DNA of 64,000 nucleotides from positions 434,001-498,000 of the forward strand of contig NC_026489.1 in the NCBI RefSeq assembly GCF_000328475.2, given 5' to 3'. The stretch is from Mycosarcoma maydis. Taxonomy: Eukaryota; Basidiomycota; Ustilaginomycetes; Ustilaginales. Shown in pieces: positions 52,350-62,570 of this stretch. The notes below the pieces were generated by a model. It ran no database searches, was not told the origin of the DNA, and saw nothing but the letters and a program-made list of their open reading frames with translations. Position 1 is the first letter of the stretch; every line of letters begins with the position of its first letter. The position numbers and the translations under genes were made by a program.

Positions 52350-53459
52350 TTAGAGCAGGAGAGCGGCTACAGTAATGCCAACCAGACTGCACACCAAGAC
52401 GCGCGTTGGTCCGCGATCCGCGGTTATCGCTGCCGAGCTCGTCACTGGCAGAACACCGGCGTCGGTGAGATTATTCAACATGGCTGCTGCTGCCAGTGCG
52501 CCACCGCTGCTTGGTACATCTGAAAAGTTGATCAGCATGAACGTGGGTCTAGTACCACCATGCTGTGCTGTGCAGTTGTGAAAGTTGGAGATCAAGCCGA
52601 AGCTGCCACTGGCAGCATTGACCTGGTTCAACTGGTCCTTGTCTGGGTACATGATACCTGTTGCGACCAGCTCGTCGTTGAGGAAATGGTTGATCAGCCC
52701 TAGTCTGTCAGTTGGGTTCTTTCCTCGCTCAACGCTGCAGTTGAACGGTAATTCGGTTTGGTCATATGCGTTCTCCCAGACGTTTGCGAATTCGTTGATG
52801 ATATAGGGATATTTCGAGAAGCTCGTTCCTCTGTCCATGAAGATGACCAGGGTCTGGTTTGTTGCTCGCATTTCGGCGTAAGTGGGCCAGGCTTTGCGCG
52901 AGATGTCAGGTAACCTGGGCGTGAACGCTCTTTGGTAGACTGCTAGCGACTCGAAGCCTTGTGCCCAGTCGTCGATATCTGCGTTTTGCGGATTGGTGAG
53001 GAGGAGTGTCACAATTTCGGCTGGGTGGCGGTCCATCCATGCCAGAATCTCGCCAAGCCAGTCTTCGAGATACCCACCATTCTGCAAGTAGCAGCTAGTA
53101 TGACAGAGTGAAATACCAGAAGGATTGGCAGAGGAAGGATTGTCCCATGGATGTCCTTGAGCTTGTAGCAGACGAATGCCCAGGTCGAGCTGCTGCGTAA
53201 CGGTGAGGTGTTGATTGTGGACGATCCGTGTTCCTATAGCCATAGAGTCGTGAGCACCGATCTTGACCACATCGGCGTAGGATACATTGTCGAAGTCTGC
53301 GTCTGTGCGGGCAAAAATGTCTCCATGTGAGTCTCGCATTCGCGTAGTCCAAGACCAGGTTGGAACCAGACTATTGAGCCTGAGCGGCAACGCGGCGGTT
53401 CTCAGAACCGAGACTGAGAGCAAAGAAAGCAGAGTAGCTGACGCAGTAGTAACCTTCAT
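52350..53459 (-). CDS. Secreted PLC-like phosphodiesterase, probably GPI-anchored
   Basis: The ATG at 53459 (MKVTTASATLLSLLSVSVLR) starts a signal peptide and gives 369 residues; the open frame continues upstream without good support. The fold matches PLC-like phosphodiesterases with a PI-PLC X-type barrel: VVKIGAHDSMAIG (catalytic His region), LDLGIRLLQAQGH, SLCHTSCYLQNGG, WMDRHPAEIVTLLLTNPQN. Several Asn glycosylation sites and paired Cys fit a secreted protein. The C-terminus (VLVCSLVGITVAALLL) is a hydrophobic tail after a small-residue stretch, the pattern of a GPI-anchor signal. Substrate unknown. Confidence 0.87.
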   Translation of the reverse strand: MKVTTASATLLSLLSVSVLRTAALPLRLNSLVPTWSWTTRMRDSHGDIFARTDADFDNVSYADVVKIGAHDSMAIGTRIVHNQHLTVTQQLDLGIRLLQAQGHPWDNPSSANPSGISLCHTSCYLQNGGYLEDWLGEILAWMDRHPAEIVTLLLTNPQNADIDDWAQGFESLAVYQRAFTPRLPDISRKAWPTYAEMRATNQTLVIFMDRGTSFSKYPYIINEFANVWENAYDQTELPFNCSVERGKNPTDRLGLINHFLNDELVATGIMYPDKDQLNQVNAASGSFGLISNFHNCTAQHGGTRPTFMLINFSDVPSSGGALAAAAMLNNLTDAGVLPVTSSAAITADRGPTRVLVCSLVGITVAALLL

Positions 53460-54045
53460 CTCGTGCACCCCAATCGTTGAGCCAAATGCCTTGAGACTTT
53501 GACTGGTGATCTCGATGCCAGCATCCGCGTGTTGAACCAGCGCGCCAAACTCTTCCCGAAAAAGGCGAACGTGATGGTGGTCGAACACCACCCTGTGCCT
53601 TCCCAAGCCGCCTGTCCCCCTCTCAACGCTAAGCCACGTTGTCACAAGCATGCGGTCGTCTCTCCGTCATCTCAGCCAGCCGTTTGCAACAAAGCCGTAA
53701 TATCACCCCTCGGCAAACCTCACGATGCATGAAACGCAAGTTTAGGAGGTCCCTGCATCACGCGCCGAACATCGACACGGAACACGGAACACGCACGATG
53801 GATCTTGGAAATGTGGAGAAAACACCTACGGCCAAGCTCAATCACGAATCGCGGATCTGAACCTGATACGTAGAGTGTTCAAGCTCGGGTCTGCGCATAC
53901 ACACGCAACACGGCTAGCACACATGAGGTCACTCACTCACGCCGTCACTCATCTCAACAATCACAAATACAGATGCTCTGTGACTCGAAAACAAGACCGA
54001 TGTGTGCCGCTAACATTTGAGAAAGACGGTACACTAAACAAAACC
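53460..54045. other. Intergenic region, PLC-like / NIT2
   Basis: Tandem minus-strand genes are separated by 586 bp. One AATCACGAATCGCG motif lies near 53839. No other gene. Confidence 0.55.
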
Positions 54046-57000
54046 TCACTTGCGCTGTCGCTTCATCTCTACCTTGGAGTTCGAAAGCCCCGTACTGCCA
54101 GGCGACGAAACAGGCGGGTTGGGTGCTGGAGCAATCGGGACGTTGCCGGTACGAATGCCGGCAACAGATCCATTATTGTTGGCTTTACTTTGCGCCGCCG
54201 AGGAGCCAGCGCCGTTCTTGACGCTAGAAGCAGCTGTGCTGCCGTGACCGGCGGCGGGAGCATTGCTGGCATTTGCGCCGCCACCACTACCGATCGATGC
54301 ACGCGCTCTAGCATCAGCGCGCTGAGCGCCGCTTGCACGGTTACGCTTCTTGATCACATCCGTCTTGAGAGACAGTGGGCGAACGACTCCGTGCAGCTTG
54401 AGGAATAGGCCGCACGCATTGCAGAGCGGCTGGCCTTCCGGATCACGTCGCCAAAGCGGTGTCTTTGTCGTGTGACAGTTGGAGCATACTGTGGGCGGCT
54501 CGGCGGTGGCCATGGAGCTCGCCGAAGGAAGATCCTTGAGATTGGTGCTGGTACCTGACGAGGGACCTGGACCAGACACGGATCGTGCGTGCACGCCGTT
54601 GGCATTCCTACGCGACGCTTCGCTCAGTGCTGCGGCCTTTTGGATGGCCTGCATGCTTGGCGAAGCATTTGAACGCGAAGATGCGGACCCCGAAATTTCG
54701 GGCGCAAGTTGAGATTCGCGACGGTAAGCGTTGATAAGTGGTGATGACTGGTATTGCGACTGCTGCAGACCCGGCGGCGTGGCTGCATTCGAAGGCGCAC
54801 TGCTTGACGGACTATATGTCCACGTCGAAGAACCTTCGTCGCCAGATCCGGTCAGATTGCCCAACGAGCCCGAAGCGGCTTCCATTGGTCCGCCGCCAAA
54901 GACCTGGTTCGGGTTGATGTGCGTGAACGAAGGCTGCGGTCCACCGATGCCGGCATCCGAATTGTAAAACATGTTCATGATCGCCTCGAGGTCAGATGAG
55001 TTCTGTGCACCATGCGGCAAGCTGCCCACCATTGCATTGCCTACTCCAGGAGCAACGGGTGATGCACCCGAACCGCTTCCCAGTCCGCCTTGAGGAGAAG
55101 CACTGGCTCCGGCCATCAAGTTGCCTGCTGGACTCGCGAGCGGTGTACCGGCTTGGGATGCGAGAGTTTCCAGCAAATTGTCAAAGTCGGTCGCTGTTTC
55201 CTGGCCGCGTTGGTCCGAGCGAAGCTGAAATCCACCAGCGCTGAAATGCATCTGTTGGTGGTTGAGCCCTCCAGGAGGCGGCACAGCAAAGTCAAAGTTG
55301 GTCATAGGCAGATTTGCCAGCTGCGATGATCCTGCACCGCGCCCACCGAGCAAGGCAATGTTGCGCGAGAGACCGGCAGCGATACGCTGGTCCGTGGTGA
55401 TGGGCATCTGAATCGCAGGTCTGGCTGGCGAAAGGTCATCCCGGAAGGGACGCTTGCGGTTGTTCATCGCTTCGGCAGTGAGCTGATCACGGCGCGGACC
55501 GCGCGAGATGCTCCTTTCCCTCACCTTGTGATCGAAACTGGTCTTGCGGACGAGTCGAGGAAGGAAGCCGTATTCGGGATGCTGATTGGCGGCGATGCCG
55601 ACAAAGTCGCCAATGCCCGGAATACTGTCCAGCGTTGAAAAGGGTGCGCCAAAGCTGTTGGCCGCTCCGATGGAAGCCATGTCCAGACTCGACTTCTTGG
55701 CGTCAGCTGCCTTGGACGATGCTTCCGCGGCTTCATACCAAGCATCGAGATCGGCGCCAAACAAGTCGGTGTGTGCTGCTTTGCGGAAAGCGGTCTGGAT
55801 CTGGGCCTTTCGTACCGCACTGGCGGTCCTCCTCGAGCTTGCCGGTCCCGTGGAGCCGACGTCAAAGTTACCAGTTGCTCCCGAACCCGAGGCGCCGGAT
55901 ACCTGAAGACTTTGATTGGACTTGAGCAGGTCGCTAATGTCGTCGGTATCAAGCGCGCTGTCGAATGCACCAAAGGCATCGGTATCGTCGAATGCGGCGA
56001 GGTCGGCAAAGCTGAAAGCGGATGCGGCGTTTGGTGCGGAACGGCTAAACAAGTTGTTACCATCGGGTGTGCCTTCGTCCTCGATGGTGTCTAAACGTGC
56101 GGGCGCGCGAGAACGGGATCGACTGACACCACGCCAGTCGACGTCCATGGCGCTGACCGAACGCGAACGCGATCGACTCTTGCTCTTCATCCTCCAATCC
56201 ATAATTTCTACAGCTCCTGCCGGTGGTGCTGCACTTTCGGGCGTCCTTGGACTGCGTCCTCGACGGCCACGCTCCTCTTCTTCCTGTTGGATCACCTCGG
56301 CGAAACGCGTCTTGCCCTTTGTAGCAATGCCGCTAGCGCGCGAATGTGGATCGGCGGGACCGGTTTCTTCCGGTTGAAGTGCAGTAAAGCCACCGTTGAA
56401 GGGTTCGGCTGGGAACGAACCACTGTTTCTTCGAGAGGCTGGACCGGATCTTGATGAGAGTGTGGGCGAATGGCGGGCGCTGGAAGCGTGACTTCTGCTA
56501 GCGTTGCTGGCGTTGGATTGTGCCTCTAGTGCCAGCTTGGCGTCGACCGCCTCCTGTTCCTTTTTCTTGCGCAATGTCATGGCCATCATTCTCCAGGTGA
56601 GATTCTCCATACGGGCACCATTGGGTAGCTGCGAACGCTGTTTGGCGTACATCTTCCAAACCTGGGTAGCGAGCGGATCCTTCTTGGACATTTCATCGGG
56701 GTCTAAGCTCTGATCATCAATGTCGTCTTCGGCTCCTGCCGAGCCACGACGATTCATGGGAATCGCTGCAGCCATGTTGCTCAGTTCGTCGGTGTAGCCA
56801 GTGCTTTGACGAGATCGAGTCTCGGCTGTTGATTGGCGGCTGGCACCGCCAGGCTGTTGTACGGTAGCGCCCGCGGGCCGAGTACCAGGCGTAGCCTGTG
56901 GGGTAGCATTCGGGGGTGGGAAGAAACCGGCAAAGTCGGAAGAGGCCGTTTGCGGAGAGAGCAGGTTTTCTGGTGGACCGCGATAGCTGCTGAACTGTGG

Positions 57001-58170
57001 CGGTTGCTGAGACAGATGCAGCATTGGTGGCTGTCTCGACTGCGGTTGTTGACGCTGCTGATGCTGATGCTGGTGCTGGTGCTGATGCTGGTACTGCTGA
57101 GATTGTCCATGAGGGCTTGGCTGAAAGCCGACGGGGGGCATCATGGAGTTTTGTGGGGGAGCAAAAGAGGCCTGTGGCGTGGGTGCATAGGTTATTCCAG
57201 ACTGGTTGGACCATGAACCAGGCGTCTGTGACATGCCGGGAGCAACGCCAGGATGAGCAGGAGGGGCGTAACCGTTGATGGTGTGTTGAGAGCTAAAAGT
57301 GGAGCTGTAATCTGTGCCCATCTGGTTCTGACCTGCGTGCTGATTCTGGCCTAGATTTTGTGCGTTGTGGGGCATGCCGACGGGGTGAGAGGGGGCGTCG
57401 AGCGAAAGATTGCTTGCAGAGTGTAGGGCTCGAGTTGGCGAGGATGAACGGGAAGGACCGGCGCTGGGAGCAGCAGAATGAGGATTGGTTGCATAGCCAC
57501 TTTGGCGGCGGGAGTGGCTATGATTTGTGTAGCCTCCAAAAGGTAGTGGTTGCATTTGGGCAGCAGCAGCTCCGAAATGGCTCTGATGAGGCGCAGGAGG
57601 ACGCATACCGGCCTCGGAAGCAGAAGCGCCGGTGAACGCGAAGGGTGAGCCTGGACCTGCAAACGCTGGCGACGGGAGTGAGGATGCGCTGGGCGTTTGA
57701 ACTGCGCTGTGAGTGGCGTGGTGGTCGATTGCAGAGTTAGTGTCCATCTGTTGGCGCGCTAAATGTTGCTGCATGGCTTGCGAGAGAAGCGACATTTGTG
57801 GCGCAGAAGGAGCCTGCGACATGGTAGCGGTGGAGGCAAGGCAGCTATCGCTGACAAGGAATGGATGCAGGGCTTCGGCCCCGGGAGGAGTCGGAGGTTT
57901 GCTCTCACCCGGGTCGTAGTAGGACAGGGGAGCGGAACTCCGCACGAGCGCCTTGTTTGGATGTATGATGTGAAGTTGCGACAAGGGTGGATGCTGATCA
58001 GAGGCAGAGGCCGAAAGCGTGTTTGATGGCGTAGCTGACTCGGGAGAGGGGATGGCCGATAGAATGGCAACGGCTTGTTTGTGTTTGAGGGAATGTGGAT
58101 CCTCTGTAAGGGGCGTCGTGTTGCCAGACAAGGGGGGAGTGCCGGGAAGAACGACAAAGGTTGGCAGCAT
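54046..58170 (-). CDS. NIT2: GATA-type nitrogen regulator NIT2/AreA
   Basis: The first ATG is at 58170 ([16 protein letters not shown]), giving 1374 residues. The single GATA zinc finger is at about residues 1228-1252: [20 protein letters not shown] then [13 protein letters not shown], a C-x2-C-x17-C-x2-C finger. It is followed by the AreA-type basic tail [12 protein letters not shown]. Near residues 490-530 is the conserved AreA N-terminal block (DUF1752 type): [38 protein letters not shown]. The rest is Ser/Gln/Pro/Ala-rich with a (QH)n stretch and RS-rich stretches. The factor activates nitrogen-catabolic genes under nitrogen limitation by binding GATA sites. The N-terminus may be longer or shorter if a leader intron exists. 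It lies at the end of a 4.4-kb interval upstream. Confidence 0.95.
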   Translation of the reverse strand: MLPTFVVLPGTPPLSGNTTPLTEDPHSLKHKQAVAILSAIPSPESATPSNTLSASASDQHPPLSQLHIIHPNKALVRSSAPLSYYDPGESKPPTPPGAEALHPFLVSDSCLASTATMSQAPSAPQMSLLSQAMQQHLARQQMDTNSAIDHHATHSAVQTPSASSLPSPAFAGPGSPFAFTGASASEAGMRPPAPHQSHFGAAAAQMQPLPFGGYTNHSHSRRQSGYATNPHSAAPSAGPSRSSSPTRALHSASNLSLDAPSHPVGMPHNAQNLGQNQHAGQNQMGTDYSSTFSSQHTINGYAPPAHPGVAPGMSQTPGSWSNQSGITYAPTPQASFAPPQNSMMPPVGFQPSPHGQSQQYQHQHQHQHQHQQRQQPQSRQPPMLHLSQQPPQFSSYRGPPENLLSPQTASSDFAGFFPPPNATPQATPGTRPAGATVQQPGGASRQSTAETRSRQSTGYTDELSNMAAAIPMNRRGSAGAEDDIDDQSLDPDEMSKKDPLATQVWKMYAKQRSQLPNGARMENLTWRMMAMTLRKKKEQEAVDAKLALEAQSNASNASRSHASSARHSPTLSSRSGPASRRNSGSFPAEPFNGGFTALQPEETGPADPHSRASGIATKGKTRFAEVIQQEEEERGRRGRSPRTPESAAPPAGAVEIMDWRMKSKSRSRSRSVSAMDVDWRGVSRSRSRAPARLDTIEDEGTPDGNNLFSRSAPNAASAFSFADLAAFDDTDAFGAFDSALDTDDISDLLKSNQSLQVSGASGSGATGNFDVGSTGPASSRRTASAVRKAQIQTAFRKAAHTDLFGADLDAWYEAAEASSKAADAKKSSLDMASIGAANSFGAPFSTLDSIPGIGDFVGIAANQHPEYGFLPRLVRKTSFDHKVRERSISRGPRRDQLTAEAMNNRKRPFRDDLSPARPAIQMPITTDQRIAAGLSRNIALLGGRGAGSSQLANLPMTNFDFAVPPPGGLNHQQMHFSAGGFQLRSDQRGQETATDFDNLLETLASQAGTPLASPAGNLMAGASASPQGGLGSGSGASPVAPGVGNAMVGSLPHGAQNSSDLEAIMNMFYNSDAGIGGPQPSFTHINPNQVFGGGPMEAASGSLGNLTGSGDEGSSTWTYSPSSSAPSNAATPPGLQQSQYQSSPLINAYRRESQLAPEISGSASSRSNASPSMQAIQKAAALSEASRRNANGVHARSVSGPGPSSGTSTNLKDLPSASSMATAEPPTVCSNCHTTKTPLWRRDPEGQPLCNACGLFLKLHGVVRPLSLKTDVIKKRNRASGAQRADARARASIGSGGGANASNAPAAGHGSTAASSVKNGAGSSAAQSKANNNGSVAGIRTGNVPIAPAPNPPVSSPGSTGLSNSKVEMKRQRK

Positions 58171-58272
58171 CGAGGAGGACGAGAGGTAGCGTCGATGGTC
58201 GATGGAAGCGCGAAGAAAGAATCGCAAGACGGAGAGATGGGATGGGTTGCCAGGGGAAGGAGGGAAAGCGAT

Positions 58273-58274
<2 letters not shown>

Positions 58275-58314
<40 letters not shown>
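58275..58314. repeat. (GA)20 microsatellite in the NIT2 leader
   Basis: Twenty GA units, read as CT on the NIT2 strand, lie about 105-145 bp before the NIT2 start codon. Confidence 0.97.
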
Positions 58315-58315
<1 letters not shown>

Positions 58316-58379
58316 GAATGGAGCAGTAGATCAGTAATCTTGTCCCCGAGTCAAGACAGCCGCGGTATTGGTGGTATGT

Positions 58380-58385
58380 GATAAG
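58380..58385. promoter_or_regulatory. GATAAG site upstream of NIT2
   Basis: GATAAG is a core site for GATA factors. With a second one at 58828-58833 it would allow autoregulation of NIT2. Such hexamers occur by chance, so this is weak. Confidence 0.35.
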
Positions 58386-58504
58386 CGTAGAAGCGAGGCA
58401 GTGGTGTTGAAATGGTAGCTCGATGGGGTGAGGGTAGGAAGAAGGTTGCAATGGGCCACGGTTCGATGAAGTAGGAGTCGAAGGTTCGAGCGACACAAGG
58501 CAGA

Positions 58505-58822
58505 CTGTGTTGGTGTGTCGAGTAGGTATTGGAGTGGATGGCAAGGTATATGCAAGAGGGGGCAGTGGATCTACCGTGTCTGGCTGCGTCGAGCAAGCTG
58601 GGAAGTGGGATTGGCGCTTGTGAATGCAACGATGACGACGACAAGGGAGAGTGCGATGATGTGGCGGCCAAGGTGACGAGGTGGAGAAGGATTAGATGTC
58701 GACGAGACGATGAGGGTGCGGCACAAGGATGGGAATGTTGGGATGAATGGTCAAGATGGATGTGGGGGGAGCAAGAAGAGGTGGATGGAGCGATGGGCAA
58801 TGGACGATGGGAGCTTGCTTAC
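58505..58822 (-). other. Possible leader intron of NIT2
   Basis: On the minus strand a strong donor (AAAG-GTAAGC) ends at 58822, and a plausible acceptor (CAACACAG) ends at 58505, giving a 318-nt intron upstream of the ATG. Consensus only. Confidence 0.25.
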
Positions 58823-58827
58823 CTTTG

Positions 58828-58833
58828 GATAAG
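58828..58833. promoter_or_regulatory. Second GATAAG site upstream of NIT2
   Basis: Same hexamer and same orientation as the one at 58380-58385. Confidence 0.35.
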
Positions 58834-59140
58834 GACTGACGCCGACCGGAGGGTGGATGGTCGCGCACAAGCGAGAGAAGGTGCGTAGATGGAGGCGGCG
58901 GAGGGGTGGCGGCAGGCGAGTGTTGATGGCGTTGAGGTTGGAGGGCTGTCTGGCTGTGTCAGAGCAGGCGAAAGAATGTCGAGGTTGTGACCGACGGCGG
59001 GAGAGGAGCGACGAGTCGACTGCGACGGAGAAGGATGGCGACGACCGAATCGCACCGAGCGGTATCTCAACCAGAAAACAAACGCAAAAGGACAAACCGG
59101 TGGAAGTGAACAAGATGAGCAAGAGCGGATCAAAGCGACC

Positions 59141-59164
59141 AGCCAGCCAGCCAGCCAGCCAGCC
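59141..59164. repeat. (AGCC)6 tetranucleotide repeat
   Basis: Six perfect AGCC units in the NIT2 upstream region. Confidence 0.95.
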
Positions 59165-59887
59165 ACGAGTGAGCCGAAAAGTCACGAGTAGGAGGACCGA
59201 GCGAGCGTTCGACGTTGCGAAGCGTGGGTCGTCGAGCTGAGGATGCACAGAAGAGCGATGCACAGAAGACAAGGCTGAAAGACAAGAAAGACAAGACTGA
59301 AAAGACTCGGCTGAAAGAGGCAACCAAGCTTTGACAGCTTCAGCGGTCAAGGCAGCAAACACACCCAGCTCGCTGCTCACGCTGCCATGGTCAAGTAAGC
59401 GCTGCAGCTGAGTCACAAGTTGTGTGCGCTGCATGCTGCACTTTTTGCATTTTGTGCTGGAACCGAAATTGTGAATCGTGAATGTGCAACTGTCCACTTT
59501 GGCTGCCTCGTGATGGACAACGCTTTCGTGATGAGCTGCCGCCTCGCCTACCTCACCACTCAATACTCGTCACTCTCTCACCACTTTTGAGAAATCCCAC
59601 CGGACATTTCTTCACATTCATGATTTAAAGATTCACGATAGAGTTATTCGTGATTACCAATTTCAAAATGCGCTTAATACTCAGACAATCGTGAATGACA
59701 AAGCGAAGCCGTTAACTAGCAAAAATACCCACATCCTTGCGTCGCAGGACGACGAGTCAATTCTTGATTCGTTGCAGGCCCATGTTTGTTCGTTCAAGTA
59801 ACTTGCTTGTTCAGATTTCTTCTGCTGCTTTGGCCACGCCCAGATTTCACCACGCAGCCCACCTACACCCACACCCACGCCCACACG

Positions 59888-59911
59888 CTGCTGCTGCTGC
59901 TGCTGCTGCTG
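59888..59911. repeat. (CTG)8 trinucleotide repeat
   Basis: Eight CTG units follow a CCCACACC-rich stretch (59860-59886). Not within a supported gene. Confidence 0.95.
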
Positions 59912-62570
59912 CTTCTTAAGCTTTTTCTGATTGATTAAATGCTTTTGTGTTTTCGTTGTATTCGATGCGAAAAAACTCCCTCCCTCGACGCTACAGTAGT
60001 TTGACACTTCGAACCACAGGCTACGTCGCAGTCAAGCTCGCTACGAGTCATGGAGCCGTGGTGAAAGCGCGCGAGTCGATGGACATGTTCGATGCAGGGC
60101 GGTAATTTGCGAGCGCATCTCGATCTATATAGGGTTTCTTCACCGCGCAGCATCTATCGACCCCTGTTCGTCGTCTAATGGCAAAATCAAAGCGAGCGAT
60201 CAACGAAACTCGCAACTCTCACCATGCTTTTGCCTTTGCCGACGTCCAAATCGAGTGTACCTCGACACCAACGACGAGAGCGATGCTTCCAAACTTGAGA
60301 CGAGTGATCATGTCTGTCGTCAACACAGTACAATACAGTACATTTCGTAAGCCCACGACCGCAGAGCGTGAGAATCAAGCCAAAACCATGTGAGAAAGCA
60401 CTGTGATGCTTGAATGGACGTAACTTGATGACTCTGTATGATAAAATGTGGCCTACTGACGACTCAGCGCCTTTAATGCTTGGACGCTTCGACGTCGACT
60501 CGGCAGCGATCAAAAGAGACGCGAGGCATACTCCCAAACCGACCCGCGGCAACGGAATGCAAGGGTCAATCTAGAGCCTGCCAAGATGCAACAGCTTGAC
60601 TAACTTATATAAACTGCCTACAGCCTCCCTGCCCAATTCATCGTGCAGATTAAAAAAAGAAGAAAAAATATTTAAATAGAAATTACTGTAAGTCTCGAAT
60701 GGAGCGCGCACTTGTGCACAAAGGGACACAGACGCGGTAGAGCCTTTCGTTCAGATCAAGTTGTGCCACGAGCCTATTTGCTTTTTAACAATAGATGGTT
60801 GTGGTGCGGTCTCGGTTCTACCATTCACGATTCGTGATTCTCGACCCTGGTAACTACGCCAAGCATCAGCATGGCCACCTCGGTCCACTGTCCTAGGAAG
60901 ATGAAAATGCTCATGTTGTTTTGCATCCATCTGCTAGCTCTACCCGCTTGCTCGCTCGCTTGCTTTCCTGCTTGCTTACTCGCTCCATCGTCATGTGTCG
61001 CAAGCTAAGCGAATCGAAAGCCACAAATCAGCGCAATATGACGGTTTCGCTTGGCCGTGCTATCCTCGAAGCGAGGACCAAGCGCCGACCGAGAAGCGGG
61101 TTGCACGCCAGCACACTGCTTGAGTTGCGGGAATTGCATCTAGCCAAAGTTGCTGCAGGTACAACCAGAGAGCATGTGTGCTCGATTCGAGTCTAGCTTC
61201 ACGCAAACACAGAGATAGTCTCCGACACCTCTTGGCGCTGTGCAACCAAAATTTGTTCCTGCGATAGTTAACGTTTGTGCTGTTCAAGCTGGAAGCACGA
61301 GCATGTCTGCCACGGCTCATCTTTCGATAATTGCCCGTCGGTAGAGAGCGCTGGCAGGTGTTTGTCTCTCGCTCGATTCGATTGGTGATTGGTTCGAACC
61401 GATTAGATCGCAAACCTGGACAACTCGCAGTCCGTAGAACGCTGATGGTTATTCACTCATCACTCATCCTTGGTCGCGACATTCCTCTCGTAGCACACCG
61501 GTTTAAGCTCGGTCTCGGCGCAATCAAACCGCCCATTCTCCATACGCTACGTCTAGTACGAATACGAAACAGGATCGAACGCGTCAAGGCTTTACGAGAG
61601 TCGTTGACTTGTTGTTTTGCCACCAGGCACACCAGCTCTAAGCGAGCTCGTCAGAAACACTTGGAAACGACATCCGCGTCATGATCAACTCTGACGCACG
61701 CTTGGATGGAGATACATTCCGGTCTCCACCGAGAGCGTTGCTTGACCATGCCAGCTCCAAATGTGTCCAAGTGCCGAGATTTCCGGAGGGTTTGACTTGC
61801 GTTCTCCGACACTTTCGCTTTGATTTGGCTTATCCTGGCACATCCATTTCGGTCAGGCTCGTTACGAGAGATGAGCTTGTCTAGTGGAATTGATTCTGCA
61901 CACGAAATAGGCGGTTGATCGATTATTTTCCGGTGGCATTAAAAACGGCGCACTCTGATTGGTCCGATAAGAAGTTTTCGTCCCGAAAACAATCACGAAT
62001 TGGATTTAGCTACAGTTACAGATGTACTGTACATCGGAAAGATCAAGAACACCGCACACCCACCGCGCACGCCCACGCAAATCCCTCATCAACAATTCAC
62101 GAGTCCACGCCCGTGGTTCGGCGAATTCTGTGTTTTTTTTTTTAATCACTCACTCCCACGACTCGTGACTGCGTGTTCGAACTGCTTTCACACTTGTCGA
62201 CTTTTTCATTGGTGATTCGATGCTCGTCCCCCACCCTGACAATCACGAATCACGAATATTGTGCTTATTCTCTAACATTTCACATGACACCAGAAGCCTC
62301 ACGTATTCACGATTTTACCGCTACAAATCGTCAATGTCGTCAAGAACAGCAGCACGTCGCACAATCCTCGCGCTGGTGAAGTGGCCATTTGATCTAAGCG
62401 AGGCGCAAAGCAATTTCAACAGAGTTGCAGCAGACATACAACGCTGATCATCGGCTCAGATCGGTTTTACTTGACGATGCTATTCACGATTGGTTTGGAT
62501 TCTCTATGTATGTGCAAAACGAAGTGGGTCGTAGTAGCAAGCTAGCGACCGATCAACTAACTCTACGTGC

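Larger units (their letters stand above)
58171..62570. other. Long interval upstream of NIT2 and downstream of the EF3-like gene
   Basis: No convincing gene in 4.4 kb. The first ~1.4 kb likely includes the NIT2 leader and promoter: a (GA)20 tract, two GATAAG sites and an (AGCC)6 tract. Farther out lie dispersed motifs (59468-59480, 59618-59656, 59688-59698, 60822-60838, 61988-61998, 62240-62258), a (CTG)8 tract, and a very A/T-rich stretch near 60645-60690 preceded by TATATAA at about 60606. Short ORFs between 60.2 and 62.4 kb show no family features. Confidence 0.5.

Noticed and set aside
53875..54408. 177-codon plus-strand ORF
   Set aside because: Its second half is antisense to the NIT2 C-terminus and the first half is intergenic; no protein features.
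58751..59563. 270-codon minus-strand ORF upstream of NIT2
   Set aside because: Built over AGCC repeats and Ser/Leu-rich low-complexity sequence. No domain, and no evidence that it is joined to NIT2.
61385..61415. GGTTCGAACC sequence resembling a tRNA T-loop
   Set aside because: No matching acceptor stem, D-arm or anticodon arm around it.
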